Below, piece after piece: positions 1 through 6,589 of a DNA stretch of 10,000 nucleotides. Location: assembly GCA_020216785.1 (NCBI GenBank), contig JAIWNO010000264.1, forward strand, positions 1-10,000. Reading direction: 5' to 3'. The notes below the pieces were generated by a model. The model worked only from the letters and a program-made list of their open reading frames with translations. It did no database searches and was not told where the DNA came from. The position numbers and the translations under genes are program-made. Within the stretch, counting starts at the first letter, position 1, and every line of letters starts with the position of its first letter. Origin of the DNA: Desulfomonile sp. (GTDB lineage: Bacteria > Desulfobacterota > Desulfomonilia > Desulfomonilales > Desulfomonilaceae).

Positions 1-411
1 ACAGCCTTGAAGCAGGTCGCGGGGTCGCTGCGACTTGACTTGGCCCAGTTCCGTGAACTCGAAGCGTTCGCGCAGTTCGGTTCGGACCTCGACAAGGTCA
101 CCCAGGCGCAGCTCGCCCGCGGCACCCGGCTCGTGGAAATTCTCAAGCAACCCCAGTACGAGCCGATGCCTGTGGAAAAACAGATCGCTATCATCTTCGC
201 GGGAACCCGCGGATATATAGACGAATACGACCCGAGAATGCTGGCGGAGTACGAACGTCAGATGCTGAGCCACCTTGAGACGAACCACCCGGAAGTCCTC
301 ACGGAACTCAGGGAAAAGAAGGTGATCTCAGACGAGCTGGAAAACAAGATGAAGAAGATCCTGGATGATTTCAAAGGGATTTTCGTTCCTCCGCAGCTCT
401 CGATCGTCTAA
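1..411 (+). CDS. atpA: F1F0 ATP synthase subunit alpha, C-terminal part (5' end outside window)
   Basis: This is the last 136 residues of the alpha subunit. Alpha forms the catalytic hexamer with beta in the cytoplasmic F1 head and carries the non-catalytic nucleotide sites. The frame is open from base 1 and ends at TAA 409-411. The visible part is the C-terminal helical domain. It opens with the family-typical run TALKQVAGSLRLDLAQFREL, followed by the conserved AFAQFGSDLD stretch and the LVEILKQPQYEPMPVEKQ segment (the usual RGxRLxExLKQPQYxPxPVexQ signature). The Walker A domain lies upstream, outside the window. The gene is followed after 64 bp by atpG on the same strand, as expected for an atp operon. 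Nothing looks broken; it is partial only because of the window edge. Confidence 0.98.
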   Translation, partial: TALKQVAGSLRLDLAQFRELEAFAQFGSDLDKVTQAQLARGTRLVEILKQPQYEPMPVEKQIAIIFAGTRGYIDEYDPRMLAEYERQMLSHLETNHPEVLTELREKKVISDELENKMKKILDDFKGIFVPPQLSIV

Positions 412-475
412 TGGGCCCCCAGTTGGTTCCGGAAAAGGTGACTGCCGGGATTAGCTTTTCATCGTAGAGGTCGAT

Positions 476-1342
476 ATGGCAAGCCTCCGAGATATACGTA
501 AACGCATTGCTAGCGTTAAGAATACACAGAAGATTACCAACGCCATGAAGATGGTGGCCGCGGCGAAGTTGCGCCGCGCTGAAGAAGCTGTGGGAGCCGC
601 CCGTCCGTATGCCGACAAGATGCGGGATGTGCTCGCGTCGCTGGCGTCGCGCACCAATCCTGCGGCCCACCCGATGCTCCTCACGTCCGACACGGTCCAG
701 AAGGTCCTTCTGGTGCAGATAACTTCGGACCGGGGTCTCTGCGGCGGTTTCAACGCAAACCTCAACCGTCGGGCTGAGGCCTTTATCAGAGAGATGAAGG
801 CAAAAGGCATCCAGGTCGACCTGCTCAATGTCGGGCGGAAAGGGCATGACTATTTCCGGCGCCGCCCTGTCACGATAGCGGAGCGGTTTCTCAACGTGAT
901 GAACAAGGTGACCTTCGATCTCGCCGAAAACATCGCCCGTGTGCTCACGGAGAAATTCATTTCGGGAGAGTATCAGGAGGTCTACATTCTTTATAACCGG
1001 TTCAAGACCGCCGCGACCCAGATACAGACCCTGAGGAAGGTCCTGCCCGCGTCGCCTGAAGAGGGCGGGGGCAGCCGCCAACTGGAGTACCTCTATGAAC
1101 CGTCCGAAGAGGAACTGCTTGCGGCAATTCTCCCCAAGTATGTAGAGGTTCAGGTGTACACCAGCCTTCTGGACTCGGTGGCCAGTGAGCACGGCGCCCG
1201 GATGACCGCGATGGAGGCTGCAACTTCCAACGCGGAAGAAATGATTTACAAACTCACACTGAAGGCGAACCGGCTGCGGCAGGAAACCATCACGAAAGAA
1301 CTGATGGAAATCGTTGGCGGAGCCGAGGCCCTCAAAGGCTGA
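476..1342 (+). CDS. atpG: F1F0 ATP synthase subunit gamma
   Basis: The 288-residue gamma subunit is the central stalk of F1 and rotates inside the alpha3beta3 hexamer. Its length is normal for bacterial gamma. The N-terminal coiled-coil helix shows the classic MASLRDIRKRIASVKNTQKI start and MKMVAAAKLRRAEEA at about residues 24-38. The central Rossmann-like domain contains ITSDRGLCGGFN at 82-93. The C-terminal coiled-coil helix carries the family signature ARMTAMEAATSNA at 241-253 and ends in a helix reaching EIVGGAEALKG. The ATG at 476 is preceded by AGAGG at 466-470, a 5-nt spacing. The gene sits between atpA and atpD and is certainly co-transcribed with them. Confidence 0.98.
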   Translation: MASLRDIRKRIASVKNTQKITNAMKMVAAAKLRRAEEAVGAARPYADKMRDVLASLASRTNPAAHPMLLTSDTVQKVLLVQITSDRGLCGGFNANLNRRAEAFIREMKAKGIQVDLLNVGRKGHDYFRRRPVTIAERFLNVMNKVTFDLAENIARVLTEKFISGEYQEVYILYNRFKTAATQIQTLRKVLPASPEEGGGSRQLEYLYEPSEEELLAAILPKYVEVQVYTSLLDSVASEHGARMTAMEAATSNAEEMIYKLTLKANRLRQETITKELMEIVGGAEALKG

Positions 1343-1410
1343 CAGGACCGAATAACAAGAAGAGTATTCCATAAACCGGTCGTATGACGGGTCCAGGAGG
1401 ATATCCCACA

Positions 1411-2856
1411 ATGAATGAAGGAAAAATCGTCCAGGTTATCGGTCCGGTAGTTGACGTTGAATTCTCCGAGGAGCAACTGCCGGCCCTTTACAACGCACTG
1501 CTGATCAGCAATCCGGCGATCAGCGACGAACCCGATAACCTTGTGGTCGAGGTTGCCCAACACCTCGGGGACAATTTGGTGCGTACCATCGCCATGGATA
1601 CGACGGACGGCCTTGTTCGGGGCATGATCGCCAAGGATACGGGCCAGCCCATCGCGGTTCCCGTGGGCAAAGCGGTTCTCGGGCGCATTATGAACGTGGT
1701 AGGGCGCCCCGTGGATGAATTGGGTCCGATTCAGGCGACCGAGACTCGACCTGTCCATCGTCCAGCCCCTTCCTTTGAAGAACAGGTAACACAGATCGCT
1801 ATCCAGGAGACGGGAATCAAAGTCGTCGACTTGATCGCCCCCTTTATGAAAGGCGGCAAGATAGGCTTCTTCGGCGGCGCCGGCGTAGGGAAGACGGTCT
1901 TCATGATGGAGATTATCAATAACATCGCCAAGCAATTCGGCGGAACTTCCGTGTTCGCCGGGGTGGGCGAGCGGTCCCGCGAGGGCAACGACCTCTACCT
2001 GGAAATGGGCGGTGTATTGCCCGGAAGGCCCAAGCCTGAGGGGGAACGGGTCATCGATCGTGCTGCACTGATCTACGGACAGATGAACGAGCCTCCCGGC
2101 GCCCGCGCCCGAGTGGGACTCACGGCGCTCACCGTCGCCGAATATTTCCGCGACGAAATGGGCATGGACGTGATGCTTTTCATCGATAATATTTTCCGGT
2201 TTACCCAGGCCGGTTCCGAGGTGTCCGCCCTCCTCGGCCGTATGCCCTCTGCCGTGGGTTACCAGCCGACTCTGGGCACGGACATGGGCGAGCTTCAGGA
2301 GCGGATCTGTTCCACGAAGAACGGCTCCATCACCGCGGTTGAGTGCATCTACGTGCCCGCGGACGACCTTACCGACCCGGCTCCTGCTACGACATTTGCC
2401 CATCTTGACGGAACGGTGGTTCTTTCTCGTCAGGTGGCCGAGTTGGGGATCTACCCTGCGGTTGATCCGCTCGACTCGACTTCCCGCATTCTCGATCCGC
2501 GGGTCGTCGGCGAAGAGCACTATCAGGTGGCTCGTCAGGTTCAGCTCGTACTGCAGAGGTACAAGGATCTTCAAGACATCATCGCGATCCTCGGTATGGA
2601 CGAGCTGTCTGAGGACGATAAACTCGTTGTTTCTCGCGCTCGAAAAATCCAGCGCTTCCTGAGCCAGCCGTTCTTTGTGGCCCAGGAGTTTACCGGCACT
2701 CCGGGCAAGTACGTCAAGGTCCAGGACACGGTCGCAGGCTTCAAGGAGATCGTAGAGGGTCGCCTCGATCATTTGCCGGAACAGGCCTTCTATATGGTCG
2801 GTGACTTGAACGAGGTCGTCGAGAAGGCGGAGAGACTTGCAAAGGCAGCAGCCTGA
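1411..2856 (+). CDS. atpD: F1F0 ATP synthase subunit beta (catalytic)
   Basis: The 481-residue beta subunit makes or hydrolyses ATP at the alpha/beta interfaces of F1. The chosen start is ATG 1411 (protein begins MNEGKIVQVIGPVVDVEF), because AGGAGG at 1395-1400 lies 10 nt upstream and the protein then aligns with the normal beta N-terminus. An in-frame ATG at 1384 would add nine residues and lacks family support. Visible motifs are Walker A GGAGVGKT (155-162), the GERSREG segment with catalytic Glu187, the Walker B run MLFIDNIFRF (255-264) with Asp259, ALLGRMPSAVGYQPTL (about 273-288), and a variant DELSEED-type loop, DELSEDD (397-403), that transmits rotation from gamma. The gene ends at TGA 2854-2856, 13 bp before atpC. 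Confidence 0.98.
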   Translation: MNEGKIVQVIGPVVDVEFSEEQLPALYNALLISNPAISDEPDNLVVEVAQHLGDNLVRTIAMDTTDGLVRGMIAKDTGQPIAVPVGKAVLGRIMNVVGRPVDELGPIQATETRPVHRPAPSFEEQVTQIAIQETGIKVVDLIAPFMKGGKIGFFGGAGVGKTVFMMEIINNIAKQFGGTSVFAGVGERSREGNDLYLEMGGVLPGRPKPEGERVIDRAALIYGQMNEPPGARARVGLTALTVAEYFRDEMGMDVMLFIDNIFRFTQAGSEVSALLGRMPSAVGYQPTLGTDMGELQERICSTKNGSITAVECIYVPADDLTDPAPATTFAHLDGTVVLSRQVAELGIYPAVDPLDSTSRILDPRVVGEEHYQVARQVQLVLQRYKDLQDIIAILGMDELSEDDKLVVSRARKIQRFLSQPFFVAQEFTGTPGKYVKVQDTVAGFKEIVEGRLDHLPEQAFYMVGDLNEVVEKAERLAKAAA

Positions 2857-2869
2857 TCGGGGGAATTTG

Positions 2870-3283
2870 ATGCCCGGAAAATTCAAGGTTGAGTTGGTTA
2901 CCCCGCAGGGCTCGGTGCTGGACAAGGAAGTCGAGGAAATCGTAGCCCCGGGTATTATGGGCGAGTTCGGCGTGCTGGTCGGACACACCCCCATGCTCAC
3001 GTTCATCAAGCCCGGTGTGTTCTCCTACTTGGAGAACGACCGCTTTCACCGTTTCGTGGTCGGTCCCGGTTTTTGCGAGGTGCTTGGCGACGCAGTGACA
3101 GTCCTGGTGGATGACGCTTGCGCGGTGGAAGAAATTGATGCCGCAGCAGCATCATCGGAGCTGAGTCAATTGGAGCAGGAACTCGAAAAGATGGACGCGG
3201 CCGCAGATCCCGCCGCTTACGAGAAGATGCTCAACAAAGTAAAGGTCGCTCGGACCAAGGTGTCTGCCGCTCGCGCGAGCTAA
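2870..3283 (+). CDS. atpC: F1F0 ATP synthase subunit epsilon
   Basis: The 137-residue epsilon subunit rotates with gamma, couples F1 to the c-ring and can inhibit ATP hydrolysis through its C-terminal helices. The start is ATG 2870, with GGGGGA at 2859-2864 about 5 nt upstream. An in-frame ATG at 2837 would overlap the end of atpD and add an unrelated extension. The N-terminal beta-sandwich (about residues 3-86) begins with FKVELVTPQGSVLDKEVEEI, where family members read vevvtPe..v.dgea, and contains EFGVLVGHTPML, the family's GxxGVLPGHxPlxT-type loop. Residues from about 90 onward form an alanine/glutamate-rich helical hairpin, so the inhibitory domain is full length. This is the last gene of the atp operon; a possible terminator follows. 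Confidence 0.97.
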   Translation: MPGKFKVELVTPQGSVLDKEVEEIVAPGIMGEFGVLVGHTPMLTFIKPGVFSYLENDRFHRFVVGPGFCEVLGDAVTVLVDDACAVEEIDAAAASSELSQLEQELEKMDAAADPAAYEKMLNKVKVARTKVSAARAS

Positions 3284-3312
3284 CGGCCACCCGGCGTCCT
3301 CCTTGAACTCCT

Positions 3313-3360
3313 GAGGCCCGACCTGCATCGAAAACCCGGTGTGGGGAGGGCCTTCTTATT
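3313..3360 (+). terminator. Possible rho-independent terminator of the atp operon
   Basis: Thirty bases after the atpC stop, AGGCCC (3314-3319) can pair with GGGCCT (3348-3353), extendable by a G-U pair (3313/3354), and is followed by the T-rich tail CTTATTT. The 28-nt loop is long and may contain further weak pairing (ACC 3321-3323 with GGT 3338-3340). The position between convergent operons fits a terminator. The long loop and interrupted T tract keep confidence moderate. I see no comparably good terminator for the opposing minus-strand operon in the 103-bp gap. Confidence 0.4.
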
Positions 3361-3386
3361 TGCTGATCCCCGGTCCGAAATACCTG

Positions 3387-4178
3387 CTACGCGGTTTTCT
3401 TCAACACCATCAAACCGTTCCACAGGGTAGGGTGGCAGTTGGAACGGGTCTTGGCGTCCAAAAGGAGGCGGTATTCGCCCGGCCTGCGGGCCATGAAATC
3501 CTCGACCGCTCGATGAGGCGCCGACCAGTTGGTGTCGTCCACCATGATAATGCATCCAGCCCCGAAATGCGGCTCGGCTACCTCCAGGCCTCGCAATTGA
3601 TTAGCATAGTCGTGGTTCCCGTCGTACAGGTAGAACCCGATGTGCCCTGTATGCACGTGCGCGAAATATTCCTCATAATCCATGTCGTAAAAATAGTGAT
3701 TGGGGCTTTTCGAGGAGTTGAACCGACGCAGGAAGGCTTCTCTCGGCCCGCCGAACGTGGCGAAGTTGTCAACACCGATGCACGTCTTGTCCGGGTTGTT
3801 CACCAAGGCCGCAAGTAAGGTGAATCCGTGCCAGACCCCCACGTTGACGCACCGGTGGTCTCCCGGCATTCGGGCAACCGCTTGGTTGATGATGGATGCC
3901 ACCGCGAGGGTCGACATCCGCGGAATGCCGCACAGTTTCATCAAGGCGCGCCTTGTGCCGCGACCGTCGTCAGGGATCACGGTGTTGGCGTATTCCAGAA
4001 TTGTTCCCAAACGAGAAAGCCACCCCGGTTTGCCCGTCTCGCGAATATGTGCGAGGCTCTTTCTGAGCGAACGAGTCGAAACGGGCAGCGGAGTGTAAGG
4101 CTTCACAAAACGAAAGGACACGGCTGACAGGAATTGGTTGAAGTCCATCGTGGGGACAGGGCTTGTCGGAACGGTCAC
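3387..4178 (-). CDS. Class I SAM-dependent methyltransferase (Methyltransf_24-like)
   Basis: A 263-residue predicted cytoplasmic methyltransferase with no signal peptide or membrane segment. The Rossmann-fold core shows VNVGVWHGFT (111-120) at the SAM-loop position, IGVDNF (134-139) with the acidic residue expected at the end of strand beta2, YLYDGNHDY (183-191), which corresponds to the family's iDGdHsY element, and CIIMVDDTNW (209-218) for strand beta5 and the following loop. This pattern fits the Methyltransf_24 group, often found in glycan, antibiotic and surface-polymer loci. The substrate cannot be read from the sequence. About 100 N-terminal residues precede the core and are not recognised. 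The GTG start at 4178 is favoured over ATG 4148: GAGG lies about 7 nt upstream of it, and it overlaps the hydrolase stop as GTGA, implying translational coupling. Confidence 0.82.
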   Translation of the reverse strand: MTVPTSPVPTMDFNQFLSAVSFRFVKPYTPLPVSTRSLRKSLAHIRETGKPGWLSRLGTILEYANTVIPDDGRGTRRALMKLCGIPRMSTLAVASIINQAVARMPGDHRCVNVGVWHGFTLLAALVNNPDKTCIGVDNFATFGGPREAFLRRFNSSKSPNHYFYDMDYEEYFAHVHTGHIGFYLYDGNHDYANQLRGLEVAEPHFGAGCIIMVDDTNWSAPHRAVEDFMARRPGEYRLLLDAKTRSNCHPTLWNGLMVLKKTA

Positions 4179-5074
4179 TGATACACCTCGCCGGACACCC
4201 GCTGATATCGGCCTCCTGATTCCTCGACAATTCCGTCTCTGATGAGGAGAGCGAGGATCTTGGCTGACATGTTGCGCTCGAACAGATGCTGGAAGAATTT
4301 GTCAGGGAACGCGTCGCCGTACAACGGAGAAACCGCCAGAATGTCATCGAGAGTGGACGGCCGGCGGCAGATCTGCATCACGGCTTCCCGATGCCTTACA
4401 AATCCTTGGAGAAATGTGAGGAAGTTGTCGGTAGCATCCCCTTCGATAGGCAGGCGATGAGAGGAACACACCCGAGAATATGGCAGTGACATTACTTTGT
4501 GAATGCTCGCATGGAAAGTCTCGATATCCGCTTCCGGATTGCCGTACCAGGGGCCGAACCCAGTGAGGTCGATGTCGGTAGTGAGCAATGTTCCCGTCGT
4601 AAGCTCAAGGAAGCAGTAGTGGTCTTTCAGGTGTCCCGGAGCATACACTGCCAGGAGCCGCGCCGCTCCGAAATCGAGTACGTCACCATCCCCGAAACGA
4701 GCGTCGGGTGGGCGAACCGCTTGTACGCCATAGGCCGACTCCATCGCACGAGCCCAGTATTCGCCGGCTTCCTTGGACCCTGTGAAGCGTTCGCCCAGAA
4801 GGAAAAGGTCGCTCACCTCCTCTGGGGACTCTTTCGGCATCATGATGTGCCGATCCTGGAGAAGGTAGGCCATACGAATGTGGTCCGGGTGCGAATGCGA
4901 GATAATCAGGATGTCGATACGAATCTGTCGGTCAAGTTCCCGGATACGCTCGAGACCCATACCCGCATCGATAAGAACCGTGTCGCTACCTCTCAAGAGG
5001 AACCCGTGGCACGCGGGAAAACGGGCGTTGCCTTCACCAGGAACAAGGTACAATTCTCCGGCGAGTCGTTCCAC
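4175..5074 (-). CDS. MBL-fold metallo-hydrolase
   Basis: A 299-residue metallo-beta-lactamase-fold protein, predicted cytoplasmic. It carries the complete two-metal site: HSHPDH at residues 60-65 (His60, His62, Asp64, His65), His148 in the APGH motif, the bridging Asp167 in LLTTDIDL, and His206 in SSHRLP. IDAGMG (about 35-40) is the usual strand before the metal motif. The C-terminal 70 residues look like a small winged-helix-type domain with RDGIVEESGGRYQ (280-291), as in LACTB2- and glyoxalase II-like relatives. Such enzymes hydrolyse thioesters, lactones, phosphodiesters or nucleic acids; which applies here is not visible. The start is GTG 5074, since an in-frame TGA at 5105-5107 excludes longer forms. 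No clear ribosome binding site precedes it. It lies 41 bp after the 153-residue gene and overlaps the methyltransferase by 4 bases. Confidence 0.85.
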   Translation of the reverse strand: MERLAGELYLVPGEGNARFPACHGFLLRGSDTVLIDAGMGLERIRELDRQIRIDILIISHSHPDHIRMAYLLQDRHIMMPKESPEEVSDLFLLGERFTGSKEAGEYWARAMESAYGVQAVRPPDARFGDGDVLDFGAARLLAVYAPGHLKDHYCFLELTTGTLLTTDIDLTGFGPWYGNPEADIETFHASIHKVMSLPYSRVCSSHRLPIEGDATDNFLTFLQGFVRHREAVMQICRRPSTLDDILAVSPLYGDAFPDKFFQHLFERNMSAKILALLIRDGIVEESGGRYQRVSGEVYQ

Positions 5075-5115
5075 ACCGGGAAGAGCGCTTGTCTGTTTCG
5101 TCGGTCAGGCTCCCT

Positions 5116-5577
5116 TCACGGGATGGCTGCAGGCCTTTGAGAGGCACCGGAGCGAGAAGGGCTTTCCGTGAAGTGTGTTTGAAGCAGCGCGAGGTATCCC
5201 TTTTCGCACAGGTCAATATATACTTGATTGAGATCAAATACCAGGTCTTCGAGGTCGTTGTAGTATGCTTGCAGCTCTTCAGGACGCCTGCCGGTCAGCT
5301 TCTCCTCATTCTCCAGCGCTGATAAGGCCGGCGGCTTCAAATGCGCAGGAATGGCCCAGAGAACGTCCAGCGCCGCCGAAGTCAAGCCGAAAGGCCCGTT
5401 GAGGCCGAAAAAGCCATCCCGAAAGTAATCACCCACAGATTGAAAGGCCAGCCGAGGATCTGGAGAGGAAACCGCTTCAGGTGCTCGGATCGAGATCTTG
5501 CCGAACGCTCTTGTCTTTACCCAGGCGAGCACCTTCCGGATTGCCGAGTTATTGTTGGCAGAGGCTACAGTTCTCAT
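5116..5577 (-). CDS. Hypothetical protein, first gene of the three-gene minus-strand unit
   Basis: A 153-residue protein of a family I do not recognise. ATG 5577 is preceded by a strong AAGGAGG (5582-5588) 4 nt upstream, which supports a real gene. Residues 1-30 are basic. Around 48-64 there is a Gly/Phe-rich segment (VGDYFRDGFFGLNGPFG), then a probable helix with Trp74 and a turn at 77-83. Residues 96-135 form a predicted helical stretch rich in Leu, Tyr and acidic residues (ELQAYYNDLEDLVFDLNQVY). The last 18 residues look disordered. There is no signal peptide, no convincing membrane helix and no cysteine motif. Being first in the unit with an MBL hydrolase and a methyltransferase, it may be an accessory or substrate-binding component; that is inference only. 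Confidence 0.7.
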   Translation of the reverse strand: MRTVASANNNSAIRKVLAWVKTRAFGKISIRAPEAVSSPDPRLAFQSVGDYFRDGFFGLNGPFGLTSAALDVLWAIPAHLKPPALSALENEEKLTGRRPEELQAYYNDLEDLVFDLNQVYIDLCEKGYLALLQTHFTESPSRSGASQRPAAIP

Positions 5578-5656
5578 GCATCCTCCTTGTCTGACGTGAA
5601 GTCCGCGTTATCGCCGATAAGGGGCCTGATGGAGCCGGTCATATGCAATGGCCGGC

Positions 5657-5685
5657 GTCATACCTCAGAGGTCGAATGCTGTCAA
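5657..5685 (-). promoter_or_regulatory. Sigma70-like promoter for the minus-strand three-gene unit
   Basis: Reading leftward, TTGACA (5685-5680, a perfect -35 match) is followed by a 17-bp spacer and TATGAC (5662-5657, 4 of 6 matches to TATAAT). The predicted start site, near 5650, would leave a leader of about 70 nt before ATG 5577. A 5-bp dyad, GCCGG (5634-5638) with CCGGC (5652-5656), overlaps the predicted start-site region. This is a pattern match only. Confidence 0.5.
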
Positions 5686-5830
5686 GCAGCATTAAATGTG
5701 AACAGTCTTCAGTCGGAGTAAACTGGTGGGGTCTCCTCAGCTTTCAGTGGGCACCCCTGTGTAAATCAATGGATAATCGCTCAATTCGCTTATTGTGGCC
5801 ACTTCGCCGCGTCGATGTGCAAAAAGGTGC

Positions 5831-5859
5831 TTGACTATTACGCAAAATTGGATTATTTA
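5831..5859 (+). promoter_or_regulatory. Candidate promoter for the TPR-peptidase pair
   Basis: TTGACT (5831-5836, 5 of 6 matches to the -35 consensus), a 17-bp spacer, then TATTTA (5854-5859, only 3 of 6 but in an AT-rich run). The predicted start near 5866-5870 would give a leader of about 45-50 nt. The -10 match is weak, so this is a candidate only. Confidence 0.35.
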
Positions 5860-5889
5860 ATGAATTCATAGAGTTGATGTCTCAACTCT
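5860..5889. repeat. Two adjacent dyads: 10-bp palindrome and 8-bp stem-loop
   Basis: ATGAATTCAT (5860-5869) is a perfect 10-bp palindrome. It is directly followed by AGAGTTGA (5870-5877), the loop TGTC, and TCAACTCT (5882-5889), a perfect 8-bp inverted repeat. Both lie just downstream of the candidate -10 element and upstream of the TPR gene start. Position suggests an operator or a leader hairpin. No T tract follows the stem, so an intrinsic terminator is unlikely. Confidence 0.55.
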
Positions 5890-5914
5890 CACAAACCGCG
5901 TGAGCAAAGGTGAA

Positions 5915-6589
5915 ATGGTGGATACGATGCCGGTTTTTCAGTGTCCTTTCTCCGCAGCCGCGGACCTCGACCAAACGCTGACTCGCGCGCGGTCTCTCCT
6001 TCAAAGCGGAGAATTCGACGCGTGCCTTGACGTCTTGGCTGTCCTTGAGAAGAAATACGTTCGCGCGGTCGGAATCTTCGAACTCTTGGGGGAACTCCAC
6101 CTCAAACTGGGTAACCTTGAGGAGGGAATTCGCTACAAGACCCTATATGAGACCTTGCGCGGCACGCTCCAGATCGCCGGAGAAACGAGGAAAGCATATC
6201 GCCAAGACGTGCTTCCGGCGCGTGAGTGCGAGGCGCCACCAGTGGGTGAGACCGAGCCGGAATGGCCCGCTCCCGCTGTGGAACCGGCTGTGCGCCCGGA
6301 ATTTCGAAGCTTTGCCCCTGAGTTCCGGCCGGACGTGCTTATGCCGAAAACGGGTGGGCTTTTTCCAGTAACGACGGCGATGGGAGAGGAATTCGTGAGG
6401 CAAGGACACTTCGATCGAGCCGTCGCAATTTACGAGCAACTCCTCAAGCGCCACCCCGAGGACGAAGGTCTGAAGACCTCCCTGAATAATGCTCGCCGTA
6501 AAATGCGGGAAAAGAAGATGCTCGGAGTACTCCAGACCTGGTTGTCAAACATCGAGAAGATGAAATCCTCCCGGCGCTCGAAACGATGA
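5915..6589 (+). CDS. TPR-containing hypothetical protein
   Basis: A predicted cytoplasmic protein of 224 residues with three parts. Residues about 16-84 are helical and TPR-like (LLQSGEFDACLDVLAVLEKK and ELLGELHLKLGNLEEGI). Residues about 97-150 are a Pro/Glu-rich linker, probably disordered. A clear TPR unit, EEFVRQGHFDRAVAIYEQLLK, occupies about 158-178 and runs on through HPEDEG. The last 30 residues are strongly basic (KMKSSRRSKR at the end), which could bind nucleic acid or acidic partners. Several starts are possible. ATG 5915 is preferred because AAAGG (5906-5910) lies 4 nt before it; GTG 5900 has no such signal, and ATG 5927 is also possible. The stop overlaps the peptidase start as ATGA, implying coupled translation. 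TPRs usually mediate protein-protein contacts; the partner is unknown. Confidence 0.82.
   Translation: MVDTMPVFQCPFSAAADLDQTLTRARSLLQSGEFDACLDVLAVLEKKYVRAVGIFELLGELHLKLGNLEEGIRYKTLYETLRGTLQIAGETRKAYRQDVLPARECEAPPVGETEPEWPAPAVEPAVRPEFRSFAPEFRPDVLMPKTGGLFPVTTAMGEEFVRQGHFDRAVAIYEQLLKRHPEDEGLKTSLNNARRKMREKKMLGVLQTWLSNIEKMKSSRRSKR

Larger units (their letters stand above)
5578..5914. other. Divergent intergenic region without a convincing gene
   Basis: About 340 bp separate the leftward three-gene unit from the rightward TPR-peptidase pair. The left half holds the ribosome binding site and promoter of the leftward unit. The right end (about 5820-5880) becomes clearly AT-rich and holds a candidate promoter and two adjacent dyads. 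Short open frames run through it (for example 5643-5834, +), but they lack ribosome binding sites and recognisable sequence, so I do not call them genes. Confidence 0.7.

Noticed and set aside
371..1411. A 346-codon minus-strand open frame opposite atpG
   Set aside because: Antisense shadow of a certain gene, with no ribosome binding site logic or recognisable motif.
2837..2870. Earlier in-frame ATG for atpC giving an 11-residue extension
   Set aside because: It overlaps the atpD coding end, lacks a ribosome binding site, and the extension is not part of the epsilon family.
1246..3009. A 587-codon open frame on the minus strand opposite atpD
   Set aside because: It lies wholly antisense to unmistakable atpD and parts of atpG and atpC. 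Long antisense frames arise from the codon bias of GC-rich genes, and its translation resembles no protein I know.
3339..3818. A 159-codon plus-strand frame opposite the methyltransferase
   Set aside because: The minus strand here encodes a recognisable SAM-methyltransferase core, while the plus-strand product has no motif.
4499..5140. A 213-codon plus-strand frame opposite the MBL hydrolase
   Set aside because: The minus strand carries the complete HxHxDH metal site; the plus-strand frame is a shadow.
5341..5721. Plus-strand frame of 126 codons over the 153-residue gene and the intergenic region
   Set aside because: No ribosome binding site. The opposite strand has a strong AAGGAGG and promoter, and this frame crosses that control region.
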